DNA of 64,000 nt. It comes from DASTFP01 sp963744345. Lineage in GTDB: Bacteria > Verrucomicrobiota > Verrucomicrobiia > Chthoniobacterales > Terrimicrobiaceae. Shown here one piece after another: positions 53,162 through 61,881 of this stretch. A program made the translations under genes and the position numbers. A model generated the notes under the pieces. That model saw only the letters and a program-made list of their open reading frames with translations, was not told the DNA's origin and did not search any database. The stretch spans positions 62,001 to 126,000 of the forward strand of contig CAVUTD010000019.1 in NCBI GenBank assembly GCA_963744345.1, given 5' to 3'. The stretch's first letter is position 1. Each line of letters begins with the position of its first letter.

Positions 53162-53800
53162 TCAGACCCGCCGTTGCTTGGGAGGGCGGCAGCCGTTATG
53201 CGGTACGGGCGTGACGTCGCGGATGACGGTGATTTCAAGGCCCACCGCCTGAATGGCCCGGACCGCTGATTCGCGTCCCGCGCCAGGTCCTTTTACGCGG
53301 ACCTCCACCTCCTTAAGACCGTGGCTCATGGCCTGCTTACAGGCGTCCTGGGCGACCATTTGCGCGGCGTAGGCAGTGCTCTTGCGAGAGCCCTTAAAGC
53401 CGCATTTACCGGCGCTGGACCAGCCAATGACGCCGCCTCGTTGGTCGGTGATGCTGACGATCGTATTATTGAAACTGGCTTGAATGTGAGCTACGCCATG
53501 GATGACGTTCTTGCTGCCTTTCGCTTTGACGACCTTCAGCGGCTCGATGCTTTCATCGAGGGAAAGCGTCACACCGGCGGCCGGCGCTCCAGGAGCGGAA
53601 CCCTCCTTCTTCTCATCCTTTTTGGGAACCTTTCGAGCTGGGGGCTTGCCCTCCTTCGGAGCGCTCTCCGTTGATGCCGAGGGGGGTTTTGTCGCGGCAA
53701 CTTCGGCGTCCTTCTTCGGAGCCGGTTTGGGTTTCTTGTCACCGGTTCGTTGAGCTTCACTGTCAGGAGCGCCCGAATCTTTTTTGATTTCGTCAGCCAT
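53162..53800 (-). CDS. rpsK: 30S ribosomal protein S11 with long N-terminal extension
   Basis: From the ATG at 53800 (MADEIKKDSGAPDSE) the protein has 212 residues. The first about 90 are Lys/Ala/Pro/Glu/Ser-rich low complexity. The S11 core follows: NVIHGVAHIQASFNNTIVSITD and AYAAQMVAQDACKQAM, ending VTPVPHNGCRPPKQRRV. Typical S11 has about 130 residues, so an extension of 80-plus is unusual. The earlier start at 53950 would overlap rpsM and is unlikely. Confidence 0.95.
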   Translation of the reverse strand: MADEIKKDSGAPDSEAQRTGDKKPKPAPKKDAEVAATKPPSASTESAPKEGKPPARKVPKKDEKKEGSAPGAPAAGVTLSLDESIEPLKVVKAKGSKNVIHGVAHIQASFNNTIVSITDQRGGVIGWSSAGKCGFKGSRKSTAYAAQMVAQDACKQAMSHGLKEVEVRVKGPGAGRESAVRAIQAVGLEITVIRDVTPVPHNGCRPPKQRRV

Positions 53801-53811
53801 AGGAAGGTTGT

Positions 53812-54207
53812 TTACACTTTGCCGGCTTTGGCGTCTGGATTGCGTTGCACGCCGACGGTTTTTCGTGGGCCCTTGCGAGTCCGTGCATTGGTCGACGTCC
53901 GTTGGCCGCGAACAGGCAATCCGCGCCGGTGGCGGATTCCGCGGTAGCAATTAATGGCTTGAAGGCGCTTAAGATTGCTTTGCACCTCACGGCGAAGGTC
54001 GCCTTCTATGAGCACCTTCTGCGAATTGATCGCATGAATAATGGCGTTCAGCTGCTCAGGAGACAAATCTTTCGCGCGGACATTCGGGTCGACATTGGCG
54101 ACCTCAAGGATCCGCTTGGTATTGCTCGCGCCAATTCCGTAGATATAGGGAAGCGAAGCTTCGATACGCTTGTCGCCGGGAATTTCTACTCCAAGGAGTC
54201 TGGGCAT
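53812..54207 (-). CDS. rpsM: 30S ribosomal protein S13
   Basis: From the ATG at 54207 (MPRLLGVEIPGDKRIEASLP) the product has 131 residues. It has the helix-two-turn-helix region YIYGIGASNTKRIL and the tail HRRGLPVRGQRTSTNARTRKGPRKTVG, the C-terminal extension that contacts 16S RNA and tRNA. An upstream in-frame start (54324) would extend into rpmJ and is rejected. Confidence 0.97.
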   Translation of the reverse strand: MPRLLGVEIPGDKRIEASLPYIYGIGASNTKRILEVANVDPNVRAKDLSPEQLNAIIHAINSQKVLIEGDLRREVQSNLKRLQAINCYRGIRHRRGLPVRGQRTSTNARTRKGPRKTVGVQRNPDAKAGKV

Positions 54208-54256
54208 GATGTTGGGGAATTTGTGGTTGGGATTGCCAATTTGAGATGGAAGAGAA

Positions 54257-54370
54257 TCAACCCTGTCTCTGTTTGTGACGGGGATTCTTGCAGATGACGC
54301 GCACCACGTTCTTGCGCCGAACAATCTTGCAGCTTTCGCACAGGCGTTTGACGGAGGCTCGGACTTTCAT
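54257..54370 (-). CDS. rpmJ: 50S ribosomal protein L36
   Basis: This 37-residue protein reads MKVRASVKRLCESCKIVRRK and ends VICKNPRHKQRQG. The CxxC, Cys and His residues form the zinc site of C+ type L36. Its start overlaps the infA stop by four bases (54367-54370). The order infA-rpmJ-rpsM is the usual one. Confidence 0.97.
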   Translation of the reverse strand: MKVRASVKRLCESCKIVRRKNVVRVICKNPRHKQRQG

Positions 54371-54615
54371 CGGACAGTTTGCGGTCTTGGGGTGTCGGTC
54401 TTGTGTCGAAATGTAATGCGTCCCTTGGTGAGGTCGTAAGGAGACATCTCCACCATCACTTTGTCACCGGGCAGGATGCGGATGAAATTGAGCCGCATCT
54501 TTCCGGAAATGTGGGCGAGGATCCGATGCCCATTACCCAGCTCCACGCGGAACATGGTGTTGGGCAGCAACTCGACGACTTTTCCTTCTACTTCAATAGC
54601 GTCTTTCTTGGCCAT
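54367..54615 (-). CDS. infA: Translation initiation factor IF-1
   Basis: This 82-residue OB-fold protein opens MAKKDAIEVEGKVVELLPNT and has RVELGNGHRILAHISGKMR and PYDLTKGRITFRHK. It binds the 30S A site during initiation. It overlaps the downstream rpmJ by four bases, and its start lies inside the 3' end of map (28-base overlap). Confidence 0.97.
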   Translation of the reverse strand: MAKKDAIEVEGKVVELLPNTMFRVELGNGHRILAHISGKMRLNFIRILPGDKVMVEMSPYDLTKGRITFRHKTDTPRPQTVR

Positions 54616-55352
54616 GTCAATATCTCAGCGGCGCCGGCGGTCACGAGCACGGTATGTTCAAAATGGGCCGACGGTAAACCATCGGCAGTTACGACCGTCC
54701 ATTTGTCCTCGAGTACGCGGACCTTTGCCTTGCCCATGTTGATCATGGGCTCGATCGCGAGGGTCATGCCGGGCTTCAGAATGGGACCGGTGCCGCGCCT
54801 TCCAAAATTGGGTATCTGAGGTTCTTCGTGAAGATGTCGCCCTACGCCGTGACCAACGAATTCACGCACGACAGAGTAGCCATGGCGGACGGCTTGTTCT
54901 TCCACATACGCACTGATATCTCCGAGTCTGCGTCCGGCTTGCACGAGCTGAACGGCGCCAGCCAGGATCTGCTCGGTAATCGTAAGGAGCCGTTCCGTTT
55001 CCGGCTCGATGATCCCCACCGGCACGCTCATGGCGGTGTCGCCGATCCAGCCTTCCCGAATGATGCCGACATCCATCTTCACGACATCGCCATAGCGAAT
55101 TCTTCGAGCGCCGCCGATTCCGTGAACGACTTCCTCGTTGATAGAGATGCAAATGTACCCCGGGAATTTCTTATAACCAAGAAAGGCACTTTGAACTCCG
55201 GCTTCGCTCATAAATTGGGCGGCGGCGCGGTCAATCTCACCGGTGGAGACACCGGGAGCGACGAGATCGGACAAGCGGTTGAGGATCTCAGCGGCCATCT
55301 CGCCTGCTCGACGCATGTGATCGATTTCGGGGCCGCGCTTGATTGGGATCAT
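54588..55352 (-). CDS. map: Methionine aminopeptidase, type I
   Basis: From the ATG at 55352 (MIPIKRGPEIDHMRRAG) the enzyme has 254 residues. The five metal ligands are in GDVVKMDVGIIREGWIGDTA (two Asp), REFVGHGVGRHLHEEP (His), AIEPMIN (Glu) and HFEHTVLVT (Glu). It removes initiator methionine. The gene starts four bases before the adk stop and ends within infA, both consistent with coupled operon translation. Confidence 0.96.
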   Translation of the reverse strand: MIPIKRGPEIDHMRRAGEMAAEILNRLSDLVAPGVSTGEIDRAAAQFMSEAGVQSAFLGYKKFPGYICISINEEVVHGIGGARRIRYGDVVKMDVGIIREGWIGDTAMSVPVGIIEPETERLLTITEQILAGAVQLVQAGRRLGDISAYVEEQAVRHGYSVVREFVGHGVGRHLHEEPQIPNFGRRGTGPILKPGMTLAIEPMINMGKAKVRVLEDKWTVVTADGLPSAHFEHTVLVTAGAAEILTWPRKTLLK

Positions 55353-56002
55353 TCCGATATCTCCCCGCGGATGTCGTCGTAAAGCCGGTTGAACACAGCA
55401 TCGCGGCCAGCTGTGACATCGACCTCTTTCAGCAAACCTTTTTTTTTGTAATGATGGGCGACCGGCACCGTGCATTCACGAAACTGGACGAGGCGGCGAT
55501 CCAGTGCCTCTTCGGTATCGTCATTGCGGCGCACGAGCTCACCGCCGCATTTGGGGCATGGGGTGGTGTTCGACACGTTGTGAAATCTCTCGTTAAACAC
55601 CGAGGAACATCTGGAGCAGGTCAGGCGTGTTGTCACGCGCTCCCGGACCAAGGCGTCAGACAACGTGAGCAAATAGACAACATCCAGCGGCAACTCACGG
55701 CCTTTAAGGTCCTCGTCAAACGACGTGGCCTGCCCGAGGGTTCTCGGAAAACCGTCAAGAATGAACCGGCGGCGATGATCGAGCCAATTCCAAACGACTC
55801 GTAAAGCAAGCTCGTCCGGGAACAGCTTTCCTTCCACGGTCCAGCGTTCGGCTTCCTTGCCAGTTTGGGTGCCGCGTGCCTTCTCCTCTCGCAGCATGGC
55901 TCCCGTAGAACCTGCGGGAATACCGAAGGTCGCCGAAAGGAGGGCCGCCTGAGTGCCCTTTCCAGAGGCGGGGGGGCCAAGCAGCACGATTCGATTTCGC
56001 AT
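55349..56002 (-). CDS. adk: Adenylate kinase
   Basis: This 217-residue enzyme has the P-loop LLGPPASGKGTQAA near 7-20 and FILDGFPRTLGQA near 80. The LID has a four-cysteine zinc site (LTCSRCSSVF and TTPCPKCGG), the zinc-type LID of many Gram-positives and other phyla. It makes two ADP from AMP and ATP. It lies directly after secY with a 4-base gap. Confidence 0.96.
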   Translation of the reverse strand: MRNRIVLLGPPASGKGTQAALLSATFGIPAGSTGAMLREEKARGTQTGKEAERWTVEGKLFPDELALRVVWNWLDHRRRFILDGFPRTLGQATSFDEDLKGRELPLDVVYLLTLSDALVRERVTTRLTCSRCSSVFNERFHNVSNTTPCPKCGGELVRRNDDTEEALDRRLVQFRECTVPVAHHYKKKGLLKEVDVTAGRDAVFNRLYDDIRGEISE

Positions 56003-56006
56003 ATCG

Positions 56007-57515
56007 CTACTGGCGCGTCGCGAAGAAGATTGTCACCCCGGCTATGACCAGAATGCCAAGGCTCACATAGATTAAGACGAGCGAGCTATCGTCGAGCACC
56101 TGGCCCGAACTCAGGCGCGCGCGCTGTTCGCGTGCCCCCCGAATTCTGCCTTTGCGAAGAAAACCATCGTAATGTCGCTGGAGCAAGTGTGTCTCGACCT
56201 GACGCATCGTATCGAGAACCACCCCCACAATGATGAGCACTCCGGTGCCGCCGAAAAACTGTGCGGTCATATAGGGCACCTTCAGCGCCTGGGCCAACAA
56301 CTGCGGCAAGACAGCAATGATGGTGAGGAAAATTGCCCCAGCGAACGTAAGGCGTGACATGGTGAAATCGAGAAAATCCGCCGTCGGCTTGCCAGGGCGG
56401 ACGCCAGGGATGAACCCGCCGTATTTCTTGAGGTCGTCCGCAATCTGAACAGGTTGGAACTGAGTGGCCACCCAGAAATAGCTAAAGAAGAAAATCATCA
56501 CTCCATAGAGCACGTAATGGAGCCAGCCGACGGCGAGCAGATTCGCAATCTCCTGTGCGGTGCGGCTCTGCGGGAACGCCATATTGATGATCGTGGACGG
56601 GAAGAGAAGAATGGCCTGCGCAAAGATAATCGGCATGACGCCCGCGTAGTTGATCTTCAGAGGCATGTATTGCGTCTGTCCGCCGTACACCTTGCGTCCG
56701 ACAACGCGCTTTGCGTACTGGATGCTGATCTTGCGCTGGGCTTGCGTCACCGCGATTACCGCCGCAATGACAATGACTAGAAACAGACACAGGAGAACCA
56801 GGACAATCGGGCTGACGTTGGCTTGTGCGCCCGCTGAGGTTGGAACAAAGGTGCGCCATGCCTGAATGAGACCGGCCGGAAGCTGCGCCAGGATGCCCAC
56901 CGTGATGATGAGCGAGACACCGTTGCCGATTCCTCGTTCAGTGATCTGGTCGCCCAGCCACATGAGAAACATGGTCCCCGCCGTCATCGTTGTTATTGTC
57001 ATGAGCTGAAAACCGGTCCCCGGCTCAGGAACCAGATCTAGTCCAAGGCGATTAATGGTATCCATGATCCCAGGAAGGAATGGATTGGCCTGTGGATTCT
57101 CGAAGGACCTCGCGAGCAGGTAACCTTGGAAGATACATAAGCCGATCGTTGCATAGCGGGTATACTGCATGATCTTCCGCCGGCCGCCATCTTCACGCGC
57201 CAGCTTGCCGAGTTGCGGGATCACGGCGGTGAGCAGTTGCATCATGATCGACGCGCTGATGTAAGGCATGATGCCCAGCGAAAATATCGCGCATGATGAG
57301 AGAGCCCCTCCGCTGAAGAGGTTGAAAAGCGAGGCGATCCCTCCGGCCGATTGCGCATCAGCGACATTGCGAAACCATTCGCGTAAAATTTCGGCATTCA
57401 CCCCGGGCGTAGTGATCGCGGATCCCGCTCGAACAATTACAATCATCGCCAGCGTAAAGAGAACACGTTGGCGCAGCTCGGGGATTTTGAAGATATTGGT
57501 AAAGGCGGAAATCAT
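56007..57515 (-). CDS. secY: Preprotein translocase subunit SecY
   Basis: This 502-residue protein has ten membrane segments. Early FSGGALSSCAIFSLGIMPYISASIMMQLL forms TM2 and the plug side, SLIITVGILAQLPAGLI is TM5, and the cytosolic loop GRKVYGGQTQYMPLKINYAGVMPIIFA precedes TM7. The length is slightly above the usual 440 owing to loops near residues 130-160 and 215-230. It forms the protein-conducting channel. Confidence 0.96.
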   Translation of the reverse strand: MISAFTNIFKIPELRQRVLFTLAMIVIVRAGSAITTPGVNAEILREWFRNVADAQSAGGIASLFNLFSGGALSSCAIFSLGIMPYISASIMMQLLTAVIPQLGKLAREDGGRRKIMQYTRYATIGLCIFQGYLLARSFENPQANPFLPGIMDTINRLGLDLVPEPGTGFQLMTITTMTAGTMFLMWLGDQITERGIGNGVSLIITVGILAQLPAGLIQAWRTFVPTSAGAQANVSPIVLVLLCLFLVIVIAAVIAVTQAQRKISIQYAKRVVGRKVYGGQTQYMPLKINYAGVMPIIFAQAILLFPSTIINMAFPQSRTAQEIANLLAVGWLHYVLYGVMIFFFSYFWVATQFQPVQIADDLKKYGGFIPGVRPGKPTADFLDFTMSRLTFAGAIFLTIIAVLPQLLAQALKVPYMTAQFFGGTGVLIIVGVVLDTMRQVETHLLQRHYDGFLRKGRIRGAREQRARLSSGQVLDDSSLVLIYVSLGILVIAGVTIFFATRQ

Positions 57516-57548
57516 GCGAAGCGCAAACGCGAGCGAAGAATAGCGTGG

Positions 57549-58025
57549 CTATTTCCCAGCTTCGGTGCCGGACTTGCGGCTTATCAACGTGATCGTTCCG
57601 CCTGCCTTCTCGATTTTCTCCTTCGCCGACGCACTGATACTGTCCACTTCGAGATGAAATCTCTTCTGGACCTCTCCGCGACCGAGGACTTTGATGCCTT
57701 TGAGTGATCCACGAACCAAGCCGGCACCGCGGAGCAGTTTTTCATTGATAGCGCTTCCGTCGTCAAAGCGTTTCTCAAGGTCATCGAGGTTGACGATACC
57801 ATGAATGGCTTTGAAGGCAGAGTTATTAAAGCCGCGTTTCGGCAGACGGCGGTGCAAGGGCATCTGACCGCCTTCAAAACCCGGCCGGATGGTTCCGCCG
57901 GAACGAGCCTTCTGCCCCTTGTGGCCTTTACCGCACGTCTTCCCATGTCCGGAGCTTTCACCGCTGCCGAGCCGCTTGCGGCGGTGTTTCGCACCCGGGT
58001 GAGGTTTCAGATCGTGCAGTCTCAT
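57549..58025 (-). CDS. rplO: 50S ribosomal protein L15
   Basis: This 158-residue protein opens MRLHDLKPHPGAKHRRKRLG, has GTIRPGFEGGQMPLHRRLPKRGF and a C-terminal domain ending TITLISRKSGTEAGK. Its start overlaps the stop of rpsE by four bases. rpmD (L30) usually lies between the two and is absent. Confidence 0.97.
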   Translation of the reverse strand: MRLHDLKPHPGAKHRRKRLGSGESSGHGKTCGKGHKGQKARSGGTIRPGFEGGQMPLHRRLPKRGFNNSAFKAIHGIVNLDDLEKRFDDGSAINEKLLRGAGLVRGSLKGIKVLGRGEVQKRFHLEVDSISASAKEKIEKAGGTITLISRKSGTEAGK

Positions 58026-58576
58026 AGTTCAGGCCGCGGCGGCACCAGGGTTCTCACCCCAAGCGGCTTTCCGCGGATCTTGAAGATTTCGTCCTTTGGC
58101 CGGAGCGTTGTCAGAGCTTCCAAAGTGGCCTTCACGACGTTCGCCGGGTTGCTTGAGCCAAGGGATTTCGCGAGGACGTCGCGGATGCCGGCCGCCTCGA
58201 TGACCGCCCGAACCCCTCCGCCGGCGATGACTCCGGTGCCGGGGGAGGCAGGCTTGAGCAGGACGCGACCACCTCCAAATTCACCGAGGACTTGATGGGG
58301 AATGGTGTTCTCGTGAATGGCGACATTCACCATTCGTTTCTTGGCGGATTCCGTGGCTTTTCTAATAGCCTCGCTGACCTCGTTCGCCTTGCCAAAACCA
58401 ATGCCAACCCGGCCGTTATGATTGCCCGAAACGATAAGGGCGCTGAAGCTGAAACGGCGACCTCCCTTGACGACTTTCGCGCAACGATTGATGAAGACCA
58501 CCTTTTCTGTTGTCTCCTTAGGTTCGGATGAGTCCCCCGAAGAGGATCTGTCTTGTGATCTGCGGTGTGTGGGCAT
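58022..58576 (-). CDS. rpsE: 30S ribosomal protein S5
   Basis: From the ATG at 58576 (MPTHRRSQ) the product has 184 residues. S5 motifs are FINRCAKVVKGGRRFSFSAL and GFGKANEVSEAIRKATESAKK, followed by VLLKPASPGTGVIAGGGVRAV. It acts in translational fidelity. The N-terminus is a Ser/Glu-rich tail of about 25 residues. It is eight bases downstream of rplR. Confidence 0.97.
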   Translation of the reverse strand: MPTHRRSQDRSSSGDSSEPKETTEKVVFINRCAKVVKGGRRFSFSALIVSGNHNGRVGIGFGKANEVSEAIRKATESAKKRMVNVAIHENTIPHQVLGEFGGGRVLLKPASPGTGVIAGGGVRAVIEAAGIRDVLAKSLGSSNPANVVKATLEALTTLRPKDEIFKIRGKPLGVRTLVPPRPEL

Positions 58577-58583
58577 AGGCGGT

Positions 58584-58943
58584 TTAAAATTCGAGACCTC
58601 CCTCGCGGGCGGCGTCAGCAAGCGCTTTCACTTTGCCATGATACTTGTAGCCACCACGGTCGAAAACGACCCGCTTCACATTTTTGGAAGCGCCGCGTTC
58701 GGCGATGAGCTTGCCGACCTTCGTTGCCGTAGTGACATTGGCGCCCCTTTTTTTGCTCGAGCGGAGTTCTCCCTCGGTAGTGTGCACAGATGCGAGCGTC
58801 TTGCCCGCCCGGTCATCAATGACCTGCGCAGAGATGTGGCGCTGGGAAAAATGAACGGCCAGCCGCGGACGCTCCGTGGTCCCAGTCACCTTCTTGCGAA
58901 GGCGTTGATGGCGTACCTGGCGTTTGTTTGAGGATGCGGCCAT
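58584..58943 (-). CDS. rplR: 50S ribosomal protein L18
   Basis: This 119-residue 5S rRNA-binding protein has HQRLRKKVTGTTERPRLAVHFSQRHISAQV at residues 13-42, VGKLIAERGASKN and VVFDRGGYKYHGKVKALADAAREGGLEF at the end. Length and motifs are standard. Confidence 0.97.
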   Translation of the reverse strand: MAASSNKRQVRHQRLRKKVTGTTERPRLAVHFSQRHISAQVIDDRAGKTLASVHTTEGELRSSKKRGANVTTATKVGKLIAERGASKNVKRVVFDRGGYKYHGKVKALADAAREGGLEF

Positions 58944-58948
58944 GGTGA

Positions 58949-59488
58949 TTACTGGACGGTCTTGCCCGCCTTGCGGCGGACCTGTTCTCCGGCGTAGCGC
59001 ACTCCCTTGCCTTTGTAGGGTTCCGGTGGGTAAAAGGCGCGGATATCCGCCGCAGCCTGGCCCACGAGGTGCTTGTCGACACCTTCGATCGTGATCTTTG
59101 TGCTTTCCGCCACCGTGACTTTGATCGTTGCGGGGATTTGGAAAAGGATCGGATGCGATTTGCCCAAGCTGAGGTTAAGTTTTTGACCTTGGACGGCCGC
59201 TTTAAAGCCGACGCCTTGGATCTCGAGCTCTTTCTTAAAGCCCTCGGTCACGCCCGCGACCATATTGGCTACGAGCGCGCGGGAAAGGCCATGAAGAGCC
59301 TTGACCTGACGGCTCTCGCCTTCCCTGTCGAACAAAACAGCGCTGCCCTCCACGCGCGCGCGAATCGATTTTGGGAGGGTCCAGGAGAGCTTGCCTTTGG
59401 GCCCTTCCACATCAACGCCGCCCCCCGAGCCCACGCTCACTTTGACCTTGGCGGGTACTTCAATAGGTTTTTTGCCGATTCGTGACAT
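58949..59488 (-). CDS. rplF: 50S ribosomal protein L6
   Basis: This 179-residue protein starts MSRIGKKPIEVPAKVKVSV and ends with the L6 signature PPEPYKGKGVRYAGEQVRRKAGKTVQ. A first-half VDVEGPKGKLSW repeat and a second-half ITIEGVDKHLVGQ are the two L6 domains. Confidence 0.97.
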   Translation of the reverse strand: MSRIGKKPIEVPAKVKVSVGSGGGVDVEGPKGKLSWTLPKSIRARVEGSAVLFDREGESRQVKALHGLSRALVANMVAGVTEGFKKELEIQGVGFKAAVQGQKLNLSLGKSHPILFQIPATIKVTVAESTKITIEGVDKHLVGQAAADIRAFYPPEPYKGKGVRYAGEQVRRKAGKTVQ

Positions 59489-59494
59489 GGGATC

Positions 59495-59887
59495 TTACCA
59501 AATGTAAGCGAGGAGCTCCCCGCCGAGGTTTTGTTTGCGTGCGTCTGTGCCGGTAAGAACGCCGCGGGAGGTGGAAAGCACCGCGATTCCCATGCCGCCG
59601 AGCACGCGAGGAATCTCGTTTGCTCCAACATAGCGGCGCAGACCCGGTCTGCTGACGCGCTTGAGACCCGCGATGGCGCAGGTCTTGTTGACAAATTTAT
59701 TCCTGATCTTGAGATTCGGGCGGCCTTTTCCCGGCGTTTCGAGTTCGAAGCCAGCGATGTAGCCTTCCTTCTCCAGGATGCGAGCGATCTCGCTCTTGAG
59801 GCGGGAATAAGGCACTGTGAATTCCGGTTTGCGCGCTCCGGCTGCGTTCCGCAAGCGTGTAAGCATGTCTGCGATGGGATCGGTCAT
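59495..59887 (-). CDS. rpsH: 30S ribosomal protein S8
   Basis: This 130-residue protein opens MTDPIADMLTRLRNAAGARK and ends STSRGVLTGTDARKQNLGGELLAYIW, the S8 C-terminal RNA-binding signature. It binds helix 21 of 16S RNA. rplE ends 15 bases upstream, with no room for rpsN (S14), which usually lies there. Confidence 0.97.
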   Translation of the reverse strand: MTDPIADMLTRLRNAAGARKPEFTVPYSRLKSEIARILEKEGYIAGFELETPGKGRPNLKIRNKFVNKTCAIAGLKRVSRPGLRRYVGANEIPRVLGGMGIAVLSTSRGVLTGTDARKQNLGGELLAYIW

Positions 59888-59902
59888 CTCTTTAAGACGC
59901 AG

Positions 59903-60520
59903 TTAGGCGGACGCCTCTGCGACCTCCTTTTGCTGCTCGTCGGTTTTTCGCATGGGCTTTCTCGCTTTGTCGGCGAAGGGCATGCCCAATTCGCTCAAGA
60001 GCGACTTGGCTTCATCATTGGTACGTGCAGTCGTAACGATCGTGATGTCAAAACCGATGTTGCGCTTGATTTTGTCGAGCTCAATTTCAGGGAAAATCGA
60101 TTGATCAGAAATGCCAATGGTGTAGTTGCCTTTCCCGTCGAAGGATTTGGTCGGCACCCCGCGGAAATCGCGGATGCGTGGAAGCGACATCTTGATGAGA
60201 CGCTCGAGGAACTCGTACATCAACCTTCCTCGCAGGGTGACTTTCGCGCCGATGGCTTGACCTTGCCGGAGCTTGAAATTTGCAATGCTCTTCTTAGCAA
60301 GGGTGGGGATGGGATGCTGACCGGTGATCATGGCGATCTCGGTCTTGGCGAACTCGAGGGCTTCCTTGCTGTCCGCTCCCGCGCCGATCGAGGTATTTAC
60401 GACAACTTTGATCACTTTAGGAACCTCGTGAATGTTCTTGTAAGCGTGCTTTTCCTGCAAAGAGCGGACCACTCGTTCCTTGTACTCGACCAGAAGTTCT
60501 GGTTCCAATTGCGTAGCCAT
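59903..60520 (-). CDS. rplE: 50S ribosomal protein L5
   Basis: This 205-residue 5S rRNA-binding protein has IHEVPKVIKVVVNTSIG near 33-49, KSIANFKLRQGQAIGAKVTLRG near 99-120, and GNYTIGISDQSIFPEIELDK near 150. A 25-residue Lys/Glu-rich tail extends the usual about 180-residue core. The gap upstream to rplX is about 105 bases and carries no gene. Confidence 0.97.
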   Translation of the reverse strand: MATQLEPELLVEYKERVVRSLQEKHAYKNIHEVPKVIKVVVNTSIGAGADSKEALEFAKTEIAMITGQHPIPTLAKKSIANFKLRQGQAIGAKVTLRGRLMYEFLERLIKMSLPRIRDFRGVPTKSFDGKGNYTIGISDQSIFPEIELDKIKRNIGFDITIVTTARTNDEAKSLLSELGMPFADKARKPMRKTDEQQKEVAEASA

Positions 60521-60625
60521 AGGTTTTAACTGATATCCGAGTGCGGGAATGGCAAGCTCGCGAGGAAGTTATTGTCGACGCCCATGCTCATTGGTGCAAA
60601 TTCGCGCTCGTCTGCTACCAGGTCT

Positions 60626-60901
60626 CTAGGCGGCCTTTTTTCTGGTTTTGTCCTTTTCCGTAGTCCCGCGCTCGAGGAGTTTGACATTTGAAATGTGGAT
60701 CGGGCCTTCGCGCTCGATAATGGCGCCGCTGGGATTGTCCTGAGTTTTGCGTTGATGTTTTTTGATGAGCCGGACCCCCTCGATAACAACCTGCCCCTTT
60801 TCAGGGATCACCTTCAGGATCCTGCCAGAGGAGCCACGGTGATTACCGGAGATGACCTGGACGGTGTCCCCGCGTTTGACGTGAAACTTGACTTTGGTCA
60901 T
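60626..60901 (-). CDS. rplX: 50S ribosomal protein L24
   Basis: This 91-residue protein opens MTKVKFHVKRGDTVQVISGNHRGSSG, the KOW motif, and has EGVRLIKKHQRKTQDNPSG near 41 and GPIHISNVKLL near 66. Its start overlaps the rplN stop by four bases. Confidence 0.96.
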   Translation of the reverse strand: MTKVKFHVKRGDTVQVISGNHRGSSGRILKVIPEKGQVVIEGVRLIKKHQRKTQDNPSGAIIEREGPIHISNVKLLERGTTEKDKTRKKAA

Positions 60902-61263
60902 AGCACTTCAGGCGCCAGCGAGATAATCTTCATGAAGTTCTTTTCACGCAATTCGCGCGCCACCGGCCCGAATATGCGCGTGCCGCGAGGATTGAGATCC
61001 TTGTCGATAATGACGATGGCATTATTGTCAAAGCGAAGATAGGAGCCGTCCTGGCGCTTGATGGGATGTTTGGTGCGCACCACCACAGCGCGCACCACCT
61101 CTCCCTTTTTGACCGCCCCTCCGGGAGAGGCCTCCTTGACGTTGGCCGTGATAACGTCGCCAACGTGGGCGTTCATCGAGGCTTTGCCGATAACGCCGAT
61201 CATCGTAGCCATGCGGGCACCGGTGTTGTCGGCGACATCGAGACGGGAACGGAGCTGAATCAT
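60898..61263 (-). CDS. rplN: 50S ribosomal protein L14
   Basis: This 121-residue protein opens MIQLRSRLDVADNTGARMATMIGVIG, has VGDVITANVKEASPGGAVKKGEVVRAVVVRTK near 36-67, and ends IFGPVARELREKNFMKIISLAPEVL. All L14 landmarks are present. Confidence 0.97.
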   Translation of the reverse strand: MIQLRSRLDVADNTGARMATMIGVIGKASMNAHVGDVITANVKEASPGGAVKKGEVVRAVVVRTKHPIKRQDGSYLRFDNNAIVIIDKDLNPRGTRIFGPVARELREKNFMKIISLAPEVL

Positions 61264-61313
61264 AAAGAAGGAAAGTTGCAGTTTCGTAAATCAAGGGATT
61301 CGCGCAGCCAGAG

Positions 61314-61634
61314 CTAATGCTTAAGCACCTCGACAAGCCGCCAGCGTTTCAGCCGTGAAAGCGGCCGGGTTTCGATAATCGAGACGCGATCGCCGACCTC
61401 CGCCTGGTTCTTTTCATCATGCACGTAGAATTTTTTCACGTGCTTCACGATTTTGCCAAATTCCTGATGCGGCACGCGAGTGACCGTGCGGACAACGATC
61501 GTCTTATCCATTTGATGCGAGACAACTTCGCCGACGCGGGTCTTGCGCAAGTTGCGTCTACTCTGCGCGGGCGCTGGGGCCGCCTCAGGCGCTCGTGGCG
61601 CCTGGGAAGCAGGAGAGTCTGTGATCTCACTCAT
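61314..61634 (-). CDS. rpsQ: 30S ribosomal protein S17 with N-terminal extension
   Basis: The product has 106 residues. About 30 Ala/Pro-rich residues (PAPAQSRRNLRK) precede the S17 core RVGEVVSHQMDKTIVVRTVTR and VGDRVSIIETRPLSRLKRWRLVEV. A normal S17 has about 85 residues. Its start overlaps rpmC by four bases. Confidence 0.95.
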   Translation of the reverse strand: MSEITDSPASQAPRAPEAAPAPAQSRRNLRKTRVGEVVSHQMDKTIVVRTVTRVPHQEFGKIVKHVKKFYVHDEKNQAEVGDRVSIIETRPLSRLKRWRLVEVLKH

Positions 61635-61876
61635 GGCGCATTCCTCTTCGTGCGGGGCCGAGCTTGCGTCGCATTGCCCGGTGTTGCCGCGGCGCGCTTT
61701 TGCGTAAGGACGGTTTCAACGCGTGCGGCGTCGCGGCGCAAAGAGCGGAGCATATGCGGCCTTTCGAGCTGACCACCCTGCTGCTGAATGCGCAAATTGA
61801 ATATTTCCTGTCGCGTCTCGCGCTTGCGCGTTTCGAGCTCTCGTATGGTCAGTTCCTTGATTTCAGCGATTTTCAT
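61631..61876 (-). CDS. rpmC: 50S ribosomal protein L29
   Basis: This 81-residue helical hairpin protein has MKIAEIKELTIRELETRKRETRQEIFNLRIQQQGGQLERP, the L29 core, and a basic tail TPGNATQARPRTKRNAP. Start and stop couple it to rplP upstream and rpsQ downstream. Confidence 0.96.
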   Translation of the reverse strand: MKIAEIKELTIRELETRKRETRQEIFNLRIQQQGGQLERPHMLRSLRRDAARVETVLTQKRAAATPGNATQARPRTKRNAP

Positions 61877-61881
61877 GACGG

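Noticed and set aside
53801..53950. Longer S11 start at 53950
   Set aside because: It would run into rpsM and the added residues are not S11-like. The ATG at 53800 fits the gene spacing.
60521..60625. A possible rpsN (S14) gene in the rplX-rplE gap
   Set aside because: The gap is about 105 bases, too short for S14, and shows no zinc-knuckle or S14 motif.
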